A stretch of 21,968 nucleotides of DNA from an uncultured Sutterella sp. (GCA_900554375.1 USHK01000002.1:1-21968), one strand, 5' to 3'; numbered from the stretch's first letter, positions 8,301-15,996 are shown. Translations and numbers: made by a program. The notes: generated by a model not told the origin, from the letters alone.

Positions 8301-11300
8301 CACTTTGATTTTAGGTTCTTACCACGATAAGACCGTGGGAATGGTAGGCGCTGTCAACGTAGAAGAAAACGGCTTAATGCAGGCTCAGACCGGCAGGTTT
8401 GAGGTGACTAACCTCAAAGTGGACGGCAAACTTGACCTGAATAATAATGCCGAGGTCAAAACTTATGACTTGACCGGTAACGGTACCGTTCACAACTACG
8501 CAGGTACATTCATTATCGCGGCTCAAGCCACGGCAGACGGAGACACCGGATCTTCCGGCGTGAACCTTCTTGACGACGCGGCCGTTTCTGCTGCAAAAGA
8601 ACTTCAGACCGCCTATGTCGGAGAAAAGGGTTCTGTATTTGTAGCTGACGTGGCTCTTACCCAGAACGCAGCGTTCAATACCGCCGGTAAATCCAACTTT
8701 AACGCAGGTTTAACAGTCGCAGCTGGTCAAACGCACACGACATCCGGTGATCAAACGGGTACTACGCTCACAGTTGCGGGCACCTACGCTAATAACGGCA
8801 CAGCCGATTGGGAAGCACTTGAATTTGGTCAAGACGGAGAAAAAGTCGTCAATCTGGGTCAAGGCTCAAGCCTGACGGTTGGAAACTTCAAAGGCGTGGG
8901 GACAGTCAACAGTCAGGGCAAGTTGGAACTTACAGCTGACAACGATGAATTCAATGCAGTCTACAACGGCCAAGCCGGATCTGTGTTGATCGTCAAGAAT
9001 GAAACTCTGACGGCCCAGGCTGATTCCAAACTTTCTTCCGCCGGTAAGAGCGAATTTAACAGCCTGACAATCGAAAACGGCGCTGAAGTATCTAATGCCG
9101 GAACACAAACGGTTAGCGGAACGCTCAATCTCTTGGAGGGTGCTCAGTACACCAACTTCGGCACTGCAGATTTGGGCAACCTCGTTATGGCTGACGCGGA
9201 TGCAGCAGTGAACAACGAGGGAACTCTTAATGTCAAGACAACAGAAGAGCTGAGCTTTACCGGTTCCTATAACGGAGCAGACAACTCTAAACTTAATTTC
9301 GCAAGTAATTCCGTTAAGGTTGACGGCTCAATTCTCGCCGAAGGCGCTAATAGTGAAGTCAACTTTGGTCAGAAAGTCACCGTTAATGAAGGAGGCTCCT
9401 TCTACACGGAAGGCAATACAAAATTTGATGAATTAAGCCTTGAAGGCGGCTCTTTCTGGAGCGCAAAAGACGGCGGTGACTTTAACAAGATCAACCTTGC
9501 CAAAGGTACCTTAACTCTCGAAGGAGCTCACAAGATAGGAGAGCTTACTGTTAATGTCGGAGAAGGAAGCGAAAGCAAGGAGAGCAGCGTTCTGCTCCGA
9601 AACGGGACCATTAAGATTACTAATGCGTACCTCAACGGCGGAGATTTCTATGTTGGTCAGTTGGCCGGACAGACCAGAGCTGCCGAAGGAGTTGCAAATG
9701 TTGAGTTGATGAACGTAAACGGCGAAATCAACACCAATATGGCTGTAGCTTCCGGCAGTATGCTTGCTCTCGGTGAAAGCGGCGTTGACAAAGGCCTTGC
9801 TTTCAGAGCCGCTAAGGACAACAGCGGCGCACTGCTGGTCGTCAACAAACCTGCTGTAATCGGTGCAGCCGGTACCCTAAACGTTGGCGGCGCTGAGCCT
9901 GTTGATTCTGTCCTCTTTGCGAAAGATTCTGTCACTTTGGTCAACGTCAGCGGAATGGAAAAAGACCAGCCGGCCTTAACGCTTAACGGTCATGATGTGA
10001 CAGTCGAAGACGGTGCAACTCTTGTTTTGACCGGTATCGGAGAAAACGGCGACTATATCGTCTTGGGTGACGCAGGTCAGATTACCCTGAACGGTTGGGC
10101 AGAAGATAACCTCTATGCCTGGGATGAAGGCTCGGGTCTCGACTACGACCTCGAAATCGCTCACCAGGGCGACAACGTGGTTGTTACAGCGACACTCTCC
10201 GACGTTAGAGCGATTTACCCGAACATCGCAATCCCCAATATCTCGAACTACTACATGAGAGATAAGGGTACGAACTTTATTAAGAGCATCCTTAAGGATA
10301 AGGTTCTGGGTGTTGATCAGAAGACCACTTTGGTTAACTCAGCCGCTAACCTCGCTTTTGCCGGCGGCGCAATGTCTGTCTCTTTGAATGACTTAATGAG
10401 CGCAGTCGATACAACTGAAGGCCGTGTCTCTATGAAGTCGGCAGCCTTTACTCCTGAAGGCCAGATGAAGGGCGGTACAGAACTTTGGGTTGACGTCTTA
10501 GGCGGCAAACAGAAGTTCAAGACGCTCTCTGCTACAGGCGTTAATAAGTTCGGCTATGACACCAACACTTATGGCTTCGTAATCGGTGCGGATCATAAGT
10601 TTGAAGCAGCTTCGGTGATCCTTGGCGCTGCACTTAGCTATGACCATGGTTCTTTGAAGTCTACGGGCGATCTGCTGAAGACAAAGAATAAGTACCACTC
10701 CTTCGGTGTACACGGTTACGGCGCTTGGTCTCCGGTTGATAACGTGAATGTAGTTGGCACCCTGTCTTACTTGCACAACTCTTCTCGCATTGATCAGAAC
10801 CTCTCCGCCATTGCCGACGGCAAAGCCAAGCTTGATCCGACAACGGATCTGGTCTCTCTGGGTATACGAGGTGAATACAACTTTAAGGTTGGAAGCGCCA
10901 ATATCATCCCGCACGTGGGCGTTCGTTACGTCCACGGCAAGACCAAGAAAGCAGATACCAAGATCAACGGTACTAAGGTTTGGAGCAATAAGTTCGACGC
11001 TACCAACACGGTGCAGTTCCCGGTCGGCGTAGCTGTAAGAGGAGATCTGGATGTTGGTCAGGCTTGGAAAGTCCGTCCGCAGTTGGATGTCACGCTGATT
11101 CCGCAGGCAGGCTCCTCCAAGCAGCGGGCTAAGCTCTCCCAGGCCGGAGTCACCGACACCATCCGCGGTGAATACGCCGGCAACTTTGCCACCAACGTTA
11201 ACCTCGGCGTTCAGGCTGAAAAAGGTGCCGCAACCTTCGGTCTGCGCTATGGCTTAACGGGCGGCAGCAAGGGCAGAATGGATCACGGCGTCAAGCTTGA

Positions 11301-11319
11301 AGCCCGCTATCGCTTCTAA
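5302..11319 (+). CDS. Giant classical autotransporter (type Va) with ESPR
   Basis: A 2005-aa self-transporting surface protein. ESPR 1-~30 (MNKVYKAVWN...FVVVSE), hydrophobic signal core 34-50, likely cleavage after VANA at 55. The passenger (~56-1650) is made of irregular beta-helix-like repeats rich in N, G, T, S and V with recurring NxGT and LxVxG patterns, typical of pertactin/AIDA-type adhesins. I see no cysteine in the translation. A linker helix precedes a 280-residue barrel domain (about 1726-2005: TELWVDVLGG ... LEARYRF) ending in aromatic Phe, the usual BAM recognition signal. No serine-protease motif is recognised, so an adhesin or aggregation role is more likely than a protease. 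The ribosome binding site is weak (GCGAGAA). Downstream of the foldase gene and closed by the hairpin at 11341-11370. Confidence 0.95.
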   Translation: MNKVYKAVWNYFRQSFVVVSENKGVQRNSGKSIKSAVLVSAAALAGALLTPVANATEYSVSALQSALDGGTTEFTAPDDVLTGSSNLTISNETGSDTNLNLKANPLAITNITGFDSVSITSREVRLLGVTDDTGATTGSNFTVSGEGNILYLGQDGPGKDATNLNVDGTVSLVESGTLQLEGKGKFKVTEVNSSGGFIKVGSGEVDDAIVVSSLEMATYKAGPNSSLITSGEVAIGAVAMLEGENGSGRIEVAGSGSVTVSDSFAFQGSLDNSGTVTLSGDNDSLSGSINNKKELVVKNFQLTQLGDADSSSFGTIKAQSFDVAGNFTNKGIFEVTEALSLTDHENNGAFQNEGTLTVAGIKSGENTTFYNQSGEEAQAVVKLAKSNGADAEVVKGSFINYKGAKIAAAEGVDGQPSAGILSFESTKEVTNSGEIEGISIQVAGTNYFAHSSLDNKQVGFLNEGTANLENLTVAAEQASDIGFYNKGNLSFKTLAVDSGTAALAQGTLNAADAEVTVGKEGGTAGGVLQLADAAFKSVSVEANGTVNVAGNYAVKETNNSGTINIAVGSEEPFVLGEGQTFVNAGNLNGANDIVLAGSTFTNDGGTYENGEKTVNQILVQGPGSFVNQSGTLEVKDLILSDVAVGEEGNQGNGPALTLAAGSTLTVDNLAANQAVININGGALTIASNVTKDSTINLSEGTFDLGIFTNNVFNGDKANFSGNTINVTGTESYTGAEDSFESELEGLTTLKAEQIDNSNKYVIETGGMLDVDKIDSFNITLNGGVLKTTLDQLFDMNMPDTSTESIPDGEQRDDLLKPEDVGAPTAVAAKFDKNTLAQGPDGKAHFIFTDDSYNLSSFDKLVEIYNPEEGDDNFTANYTGEFGGVFTLDTAKNVVKDSSKNFNLILSGTTLNNYYTEEGTEKGKGNALVIGQGENNDTTNYLDASIGFQGISGVSDVTITDGYTLGLAGTKVAEGESKEPADSKLLGSTSGDGQITVNGNGTLILGSYHDKTVGMVGAVNVEENGLMQAQTGRFEVTNLKVDGKLDLNNNAEVKTYDLTGNGTVHNYAGTFIIAAQATADGDTGSSGVNLLDDAAVSAAKELQTAYVGEKGSVFVADVALTQNAAFNTAGKSNFNAGLTVAAGQTHTTSGDQTGTTLTVAGTYANNGTADWEALEFGQDGEKVVNLGQGSSLTVGNFKGVGTVNSQGKLELTADNDEFNAVYNGQAGSVLIVKNETLTAQADSKLSSAGKSEFNSLTIENGAEVSNAGTQTVSGTLNLLEGAQYTNFGTADLGNLVMADADAAVNNEGTLNVKTTEELSFTGSYNGADNSKLNFASNSVKVDGSILAEGANSEVNFGQKVTVNEGGSFYTEGNTKFDELSLEGGSFWSAKDGGDFNKINLAKGTLTLEGAHKIGELTVNVGEGSESKESSVLLRNGTIKITNAYLNGGDFYVGQLAGQTRAAEGVANVELMNVNGEINTNMAVASGSMLALGESGVDKGLAFRAAKDNSGALLVVNKPAVIGAAGTLNVGGAEPVDSVLFAKDSVTLVNVSGMEKDQPALTLNGHDVTVEDGATLVLTGIGENGDYIVLGDAGQITLNGWAEDNLYAWDEGSGLDYDLEIAHQGDNVVVTATLSDVRAIYPNIAIPNISNYYMRDKGTNFIKSILKDKVLGVDQKTTLVNSAANLAFAGGAMSVSLNDLMSAVDTTEGRVSMKSAAFTPEGQMKGGTELWVDVLGGKQKFKTLSATGVNKFGYDTNTYGFVIGADHKFEAASVILGAALSYDHGSLKSTGDLLKTKNKYHSFGVHGYGAWSPVDNVNVVGTLSYLHNSSRIDQNLSAIADGKAKLDPTTDLVSLGIRGEYNFKVGSANIIPHVGVRYVHGKTKKADTKINGTKVWSNKFDATNTVQFPVGVAVRGDLDVGQAWKVRPQLDVTLIPQAGSSKQRAKLSQAGVTDTIRGEYAGNFATNVNLGVQAEKGAATFGLRYGLTGGSKGRMDHGVKLEARYRF

Positions 11320-11340
11320 CGCTTTTTAGTTAACTCAATC

Positions 11341-11370
11341 AAGCTCTCCCTTTAGAGGAAGGGAGAGCTT
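11341..11370 (+). terminator. Strong hairpin after the giant autotransporter
   Basis: AAGCTCTCCCTT (11341-11352) pairs perfectly with AAGGGAGAGCTT (11359-11370), loop TAGAGG. Only TT follows within the stem, then TCAC. The 12-bp stem 20 bases after the stop codon makes it a likely terminator for the preceding unit. Confidence 0.7.
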
Positions 11371-11392
11371 TCACAAAAGAAAGGATTTTTCA

Positions 11393-11803
11393 ATGAAACT
11401 CGGGGATATAAAGCTCAACATCAAACCGAAGAAGGAAAAAGCCGCCTTGTCTCCCGGAGAAATCGTTCTCAGACGAGTGGAGCGCAGAAGCGGAGAATTT
11501 TTTGTGACGGTAGCTTGGTGCGATATGTTTGAAGGCACGCATGAGGCGGAATTCAGTCGCGGTGACATTTTCGCAGACTTTACATGGGTTCTTAAAACTC
11601 TTGCAGCAGGCGGCTTGCCGTTGGATTTGAATAATGTAGAAGAGCTACATAGAAATTTTTGCAAAATTTCTACTGTTATGCGGCTGCCGGTCAAGCCGTC
11701 GGAGCAGAAGTCTGCCGTAGGAGGGGCAAGCCCTGAGGAGATGCAGAAAGTTCTGCAAAATCAGGCAATGAGTCTGACCCTAAATAAAGCCATAGAGAAG
11801 TAG
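11393..11803 (+). CDS. Conserved-looking protein of unknown function, 136 aa
   Basis: Not recognised. It begins MKLGDIKLNIKPKKEK, followed by a mixed alpha/beta stretch (ALSPGEIVLRRVERRSGEFFVTVAW), one Cys in WCDMF and a second in FCKIST, and a hydrophilic C-terminal helix (SPEEMQKVLQNQAMS). There is no signal peptide or membrane segment, so it is probably cytoplasmic. AAAGGA lies about 9 bases before the ATG. It follows the hairpin that closes the giant autotransporter gene and is itself followed by a hairpin at 11866-11911, so it is probably its own transcription unit. Codon use fits its neighbours. That it is a real gene is likely; its function is unknown. Confidence 0.7.
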   Translation: MKLGDIKLNIKPKKEKAALSPGEIVLRRVERRSGEFFVTVAWCDMFEGTHEAEFSRGDIFADFTWVLKTLAAGGLPLDLNNVEELHRNFCKISTVMRLPVKPSEQKSAVGGASPEEMQKVLQNQAMSLTLNKAIEK

Positions 11804-11865
11804 CAACCAATTACTCTCACGCGGTCGCTTTCCACCTCGGAAAATGAAGCGATGAAACCGTGTTG

Positions 11866-11911
11866 GAAGGGGTTTTGATGGCTTTGAGAGGGCCGCCCCT
11901 TCTTTATTTTA
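11866..11911 (+). terminator. Candidate terminator after the 136-aa gene
   Basis: GAAGGGG (11866-11872) pairs with CCCCTTC (11896-11902), followed by T-rich TTTATTTT. The loop is 23 bases but contains a small GGC/GCC pairing. Plausible intrinsic terminator. Confidence 0.5.
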
Positions 11912-11941
11912 GATGATGTTTTTTCCATAAAAGAAAGGTTG

Positions 11942-12097
11942 TTGCTTGAAAACTCAGTAATTGCACTTATAGAAAAAAACATTAATGAGCATCAAACAAT
12001 GATTTCCGATGCTGTCGGAGGAGTTCGTAAGAGCTCTTTTTGTGATGAGGACGATTTATGGATTATTCGGCTCACACGGCCGCAATGTAATGAATAA
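11942..12097 (+). CDS. Possible small protein, 51 aa, non-ATG start
   Basis: An open frame ends TAA at 12097, ten bases before the next start codon, and is open back to about 11887. There is no early ATG; TTG at 11942 (or 11939) lies just after AAGAAAGG, which could serve as ribosome binding site although the spacing is short. The translation from there begins LLENSVIALIEKNINEHQ and ends DDLWIIRLTRPQCNE, with a composition like a real globular protein. It could instead be the decayed tail of a longer gene whose start is lost. Weak call, kept because the frame and the tight spacing to the 109-aa gene look operon-like. Confidence 0.3.
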   Translation: MLENSVIALIEKNINEHQTMISDAVGGVRKSSFCDEDDLWIIRLTRPQCNE

Positions 12098-12107
12098 AAA
12101 GGATTAA

Positions 12108-12437
12108 ATGAAAATGCAGGTATTAAATATTTTTTTTAAAGGCGGGAGAGTAATTTCAATTTCAGATGAGACTGAAAGTCGGGAGGTTAACAAAGAGTTT
12201 ACTGCGTTCAAAGATGCCTTTGAAAGATGTACTAGAGAGGGAAGAGACGAAGTTTATCAATTTAACGGTTCTAGGGTTTATTTGAGGCTCTCAGAGGTTG
12301 TAATGATGGATATCAAATTCGTCAGTCCGGAACAGCTCAGGGCAAATCAAATAGAGCAGGAAGCGAAAGCACAAAAGGCCGAAACACCTAAAAAGACAAC
12401 GACTCGCAGAACAACGGCTAAGAAGTCTTTGAACTAA
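12108..12437 (+). CDS. Small protein of unknown function with a basic tail, 109 aa
   Basis: Not recognised. Residues 1-78 look like a compact alpha/beta domain (VLNIFFKGGRVISISDE ... VYLRLSEVVMMDIKFV). Residues 79-109 are a charged, repetitive tail of A, E, Q, K, T and R (KAETPKKTTTRRTTAKKS), of the type seen in nucleic-acid-binding or surface-tethered small proteins. AAAAGGATTAA precedes the ATG at 12108; a second ATG is at 12114. No signal peptide. A good intrinsic terminator follows at 12459-12507. It lies between two autotransporter genes, but nothing in the sequence links it to secretion. Confidence 0.7.
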   Translation: MKMQVLNIFFKGGRVISISDETESREVNKEFTAFKDAFERCTREGRDEVYQFNGSRVYLRLSEVVMMDIKFVSPEQLRANQIEQEAKAQKAETPKKTTTRRTTAKKSLN

Positions 12438-12458
12438 ATCAAGCCGGAATCTCAAAGG

Positions 12459-12507
12459 GGATGCTGCAAAATTCGACTTTTGTGGAATTAGCACATCCTC
12501 TTTTTTC
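12459..12507 (+). terminator. Intrinsic terminator
   Basis: GGATG..TGC (from 12459) pairs with GCACATCC (ending 12498), with an inner AATTC/GAATT stem and a T6 run at 12501-12506. Closes the 109-aa gene. Confidence 0.75.
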
Positions 12508-12630
12508 TTGAGCAGACGGTGTTACTGATAATTTTGATTAACCTAATAAGCGAAAAATACCAATAATACCGAAATAGTTTTCAGCAAACTGGATATAGTC
12601 AACTGTGAAACTTCTGAAATCAAGTTCTCT

Positions 12631-12659
12631 TTGATACAGAGTCTGCCTACTCTTACAAA
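12631..12659 (+). promoter_or_regulatory. Candidate promoter of the 803-aa autotransporter
   Basis: TTGATA (12631-12636), a 17-base spacer and TACAAA (12654-12659) lie about 55 bases upstream of the start codon in an AT-rich leader. The gap 12438-12714 holds nothing else apart from the terminator at its left. The match to the sigma-70 consensus is moderate. Confidence 0.35.
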
Positions 12660-12714
12660 ATAATAAAAATTATTGTCCTCACCGGACTGGTTTTATAAAA
12701 ATTAAAGGATTGAT

Positions 12715-15126
12715 ATGCGTCTCAAGGAATTTCCAATTTTTTATCTGTCAGTAAAAGAAAAAATTAAACCTATTGCCATCGCGGTGATGTCGACCGTTTC
12801 TATAACCTTGGCGCAGGCCGCTGAACTTAGTCAAGAGGTTAATCTATTTAACAAAGAAGTTAAAGAACAGTGGGACGACTTCAAATTGTTTGGTACAGCC
12901 GGTAAAGTGGAAATCTCCAGTGTTTTAGTAAATCAAAAACGAACCGATTTAATTTCACAAGGATTTGTGGGAGTTTTTGCAACAGGAGAGTCCCTGGTTA
13001 ATCGAAACAACATTTTTTATACCGCTCCTTCAACTGTAAATCTTACGGTCAAGCAGAATGCAGACTTATCGATACCCGGCACTTCTGACTTCTTTGACTC
13101 GAATGGAGAAAATGATTGGGTGCTTAATCTTCCGGGGGCAGACTGCCAAATTACGCCCTCATCGATTTTTAACGGAGTAGCTCAAATAGACATTGCGACT
13201 ATCGGAATTTCCGTAATTAACGGAGAAGCAGTTAATGAAGCCGCCATAGACCTGAAAGCCGATACGAGAATTAATTTAGCAGCAGATACTAAACTGACTC
13301 TAAGCACTGAAAATACGAAACCGAATAGCCTCCCCTCTAATCTGGGTGAAATTTCCTATCTTTTCCAACCGGTGGTTAATACCAACGCAATTGTCAATAA
13401 CGACATATCTCTCATCGGGATGCAAGCACAAACCCGCGATTTGGGAGTGGTAAGAGCCGTTAACAAGGGAGCAATCAAGATCCGGACTTCTTATGAGGTT
13501 AAAACGGACAGCAATACGGAAATTCAAAATGAAATTGAGAATTTCAATGTAACTGCAGAACAAGGCGGACATTTGAAGGTTGAAACAGACACTTCACAAG
13601 TAGGGGCGACAACGAAAGTTTCAGGTCGTGCATTGGCTCTGGGTATGTTTGGAATAACAGGCGACAATTCTGTCCTGGAAATTAAAAATGAAGGGCTAAT
13701 CGAAATAACTGCTGCAAAGGAATATACGACCGCTGCGATTGCGCTGAGTCTGACAGACAATGGCGTAGCGCTCGTTTCTCAGACGGGCGATATCCGTCTT
13801 TCGCGTAATGCTCCGGCAGATCTAACTTCAAGGAGTTCTGCTCAAAATCAATTCATACATCAGCTTTATGCCGACATCCAAGGTGACGGACAGGTCGTTA
13901 TGGGAGATTGGTTCCTGGATCTTGCAGAAACGTCGTCATATGCACCCTTTGCGTTGCGTACTGAAAAAGATTCAAACGGAAAGCTGCTCATAGCTCAAGA
14001 CTCGAAGTTCTTTTTGAAACCGGCCAAAATTGAACGTAACCCATTTGAAATTGAGGTTGGGCCGCTTTTCTACTTGTATGAGGACGAAACAGCCGCGGTT
14101 CCGGATCTGACCCGTATTGAAGGCGTTTTGAATCCGCGTTCCTCTTCAAGCATGATTGAAATGGTCTCAATTTCAGGGCCTGACATGAATCATTTAAAGG
14201 CGAAATTTGATTTGCGCCCTAAAAATAGCTTGGGACATATCACGAATTATTCAGCCTTGTCTTCTAATTTCGATTTAATCAGAAACTTGAATTTATTGAC
14301 CGAGAATACCTTGACGGAAGACGGTAGGGAGAACTGGAGCATTAATGTTCAGCCATGGGCCTCGTTTCAGCGGAACAGTTCCTCAACCGGCTATCATCAT
14401 TATTTTGGCGGACTAATCCTTCGCGGAGATAAATTAATAGACAAAAACAGGATCCAGATTTTTGGGGCAGCTGGTTTCGGAAAGTTAAAAGGGCATTCCG
14501 GAATAGTAAAAAATCACGGGAATCACTACGTCTTGGGCGGCTCACTACGTCACAACTTCAAAGATAGTTTATTCTTTGGCGGTCGCTTCATGACCGGTCT
14601 GCTGAGAACGAGCTGGAACGTATTTGATAATCTCGGATCGGATACAGAGAAAATTAACTCTCATTTCTTCTACGGTGAGGCTAATGGCGGTGTAGCTTTG
14701 TCTTTATCGGACGCTTATAAGATTGAGGCTTCCGGTTTTGCGGGATTTCTGAAAATAAAACAGAACGACTTTAGTCTTCAGACGACCGGCACAGGGCTTG
14801 TTCAATATGACGACACTCATCTCACTTCCGGTCTGATAGGATTGAGAGGCAAATGGTCCGGAAGTCATGAAGTGGGTGGTTACACGATCCGTCCTTCTCT
14901 CGGAATCTCTGCAGCGATGCTGACCAATCCCGATTTTAAGACCAAGTTCCTTTACTCGAATCTGGATTTTTCGGCACAGGGTAAGTTAAGCAGATATTCA
15001 ATATCGGAAGCCGCCTCTATCGGTTTTACTAAAGACAAATTCTCCTTGGATGCATTTGCAGTATTGAACCAAGGAAAAAAACAATACGGAGGGACGTTTA
15101 ACATCAAAGCATCCTACAATTTTTAG
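12715..15126 (+). CDS. Autotransporter (type Va), 803 aa, without ESPR
   Basis: Third outer-membrane autotransporter. The N-terminus is an ordinary but long signal (1-~36: charged start, hydrophobic core IAIAVMSTVSITLAQA) with no ESPR, unlike the two upstream. The passenger (~37-530) shows beta-helix-like segments (VNNDISLIGMQAQTRDLGVV ... KNEGLIEITAA) and one Cys (DCQITPS). The C-terminal barrel runs about 540-803 (NWSINVQPWASF ... FNIKASYNF) and ends in Phe. AAAGGA stands before the ATG. It is monocistronic by position, with a terminator before it and a hairpin after it. The passenger is short compared with the 2005-aa protein, and no protease or lipase motif is recognised. Role probably adhesin or surface enzyme; substrate unknown. 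Confidence 0.92.
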   Translation: MRLKEFPIFYLSVKEKIKPIAIAVMSTVSITLAQAAELSQEVNLFNKEVKEQWDDFKLFGTAGKVEISSVLVNQKRTDLISQGFVGVFATGESLVNRNNIFYTAPSTVNLTVKQNADLSIPGTSDFFDSNGENDWVLNLPGADCQITPSSIFNGVAQIDIATIGISVINGEAVNEAAIDLKADTRINLAADTKLTLSTENTKPNSLPSNLGEISYLFQPVVNTNAIVNNDISLIGMQAQTRDLGVVRAVNKGAIKIRTSYEVKTDSNTEIQNEIENFNVTAEQGGHLKVETDTSQVGATTKVSGRALALGMFGITGDNSVLEIKNEGLIEITAAKEYTTAAIALSLTDNGVALVSQTGDIRLSRNAPADLTSRSSAQNQFIHQLYADIQGDGQVVMGDWFLDLAETSSYAPFALRTEKDSNGKLLIAQDSKFFLKPAKIERNPFEIEVGPLFYLYEDETAAVPDLTRIEGVLNPRSSSSMIEMVSISGPDMNHLKAKFDLRPKNSLGHITNYSALSSNFDLIRNLNLLTENTLTEDGRENWSINVQPWASFQRNSSSTGYHHYFGGLILRGDKLIDKNRIQIFGAAGFGKLKGHSGIVKNHGNHYVLGGSLRHNFKDSLFFGGRFMTGLLRTSWNVFDNLGSDTEKINSHFFYGEANGGVALSLSDAYKIEASGFAGFLKIKQNDFSLQTTGTGLVQYDDTHLTSGLIGLRGKWSGSHEVGGYTIRPSLGISAAMLTNPDFKTKFLYSNLDFSAQGKLSRYSISEAASIGFTKDKFSLDAFAVLNQGKKQYGGTFNIKASYNF

Positions 15127-15181
15127 GGTGCGCTCGAGCGGTCCGATTACTCAAATGCGACCTATACATTAACAATTTCGT

Positions 15182-15214
15182 TTAAAGCTCCGGATGCAAG
15201 TGACGGAGCTTTAA
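15182..15214. terminator. Hairpin between convergent autotransporter and recombinase genes
   Basis: TTAAAGCTCCG (15182-15192) pairs with CGGAGCTTTAA (15204-15214), loop of 11 bases. The A- and T-rich ends make it usable from either side. It shares the GCTCCG/CGGAGC core with the hairpin at 4354-4381. Confidence 0.6.
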
Positions 15215-15349
15215 GCGAACCTCGCCGGTCGAATATTTCCTGTTAACAACTTTTTTCGTTGTTTCCTTACTCACTAAAACGTTAATAGTGTTCTCAAAGA
15301 TGTTTATCTCAGCGTCAGGCATGGAATAGGTACGAGACAACCTGTCGCC

Positions 15350-15940
15350 CTACTGTAGCCGGTCTTGCCATAGGTTTCGAACACGCAGGATTGTTTGCCT
15401 GGAAGTGTTGAATTTTCTTGCTGTCTCCGAAACTGACTTGCCTGACTTTAAGTCAGCTATGACTGCTTGCTGTTGGGCGCTGTTTAAAGAAAAACGACGC
15501 CCAAGTTTTTTCCCTTCAGCTTTTGCGCGTTCGAGACCGGACCGTGTCCTTTCAACAATCAAATCTCTTTCGAACTCGGCAACGGCGCTAAGGATTGTCA
15601 TTGTCATCTTTCCGGATGGGCTGGTTAAATCAGTGCTTCCTAAAGCCAAACAATGGACTTTGATTCCCCTTGAAGCCAACATATCTATGGTCTGTCTTAC
15701 GTCTAATGCATTCCTACCGAGACGATCAAGTTTGGTTACGACAAGAGAATCTCCTTCTTCTAGCCGGTCCAGAAGTTTGAGAAACTCCGGTCTTTTAGAG
15801 GCACAAACAGAACCGCTTATCTTTTCTTCGACGAATCTTTTTGGTTCCACTCGGAATCCGGAATTCAGTATTTCCAACTTTTGATTCTCAGGTTTCTGGT
15901 CATTCGTTGAAACACGACAATAAGCAAAAACTCTTCCCAT
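15350..15940 (-). CDS. Small serine recombinase (DNA invertase/resolvase family)
   Basis: 196-aa site-specific recombinase that would cut and rejoin DNA through a 5'-phosphoserine link. The resolvase N-terminal catalytic domain (1-~140) has AYCRVST with nucleophile S11 and R9, KLDRLGR at 70-76 (D72, R73, R76), and SPSGKMTMTILSAVAEFERDLIVERTRSGLERA, characteristic of invertases. An HTH_7-type DNA-binding domain follows (~150-190: SVSETARKFNTSRQTILRVR). All key residues are present and the length is normal, so it should be active. It points toward the 803-aa autotransporter and is divergent from the Rpn gene. Its promoter holds a dyad and direct repeats (15966-15996), perhaps an autoregulatory or recombination site. 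It is too small to be a typical large serine integrase. Whether it inverts, resolves or transposes is not shown. Confidence 0.93.
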   Translation of the reverse strand: MGRVFAYCRVSTNDQKPENQKLEILNSGFRVEPKRFVEEKISGSVCASKRPEFLKLLDRLEEGDSLVVTKLDRLGRNALDVRQTIDMLASRGIKVHCLALGSTDLTSPSGKMTMTILSAVAEFERDLIVERTRSGLERAKAEGKKLGRRFSLNSAQQQAVIADLKSGKSVSETARKFNTSRQTILRVRNLWQDRLQ

Positions 15941-15965
15941 AATGCTCGGTCCAATATGTACTTAA

Positions 15966-15996
15966 AGGATGTACGTATTATACATCCTGTACGTAT
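15966..15996 (-). promoter_or_regulatory. Recombinase promoter with operator-like dyad and direct repeats
   Basis: AGGATGTA (15966-15973) and TACATCCT (15981-15988) form an 8-7-8 dyad. TGTACGTAT occurs twice on the + strand (near 15970 and 15988). On the minus strand a TATAAT box (complement of 15977-15982) lies inside the dyad, about 37 bases from the start codon. This fits autoregulation by the recombinase or serves as its crossover site; no second copy is seen in the window. Confidence 0.5.

Noticed and set aside
5302..11319. Many minus-strand and shifted frames of 60-145 codons inside the giant autotransporter
   Set aside because: They follow the codon bias and repeats of the long gene and have no independent start signals.
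15405..15884. 159-codon frame antisense to the serine recombinase
   Set aside because: The opposite strand encodes an intact recombinase with all catalytic motifs; this is its shadow.
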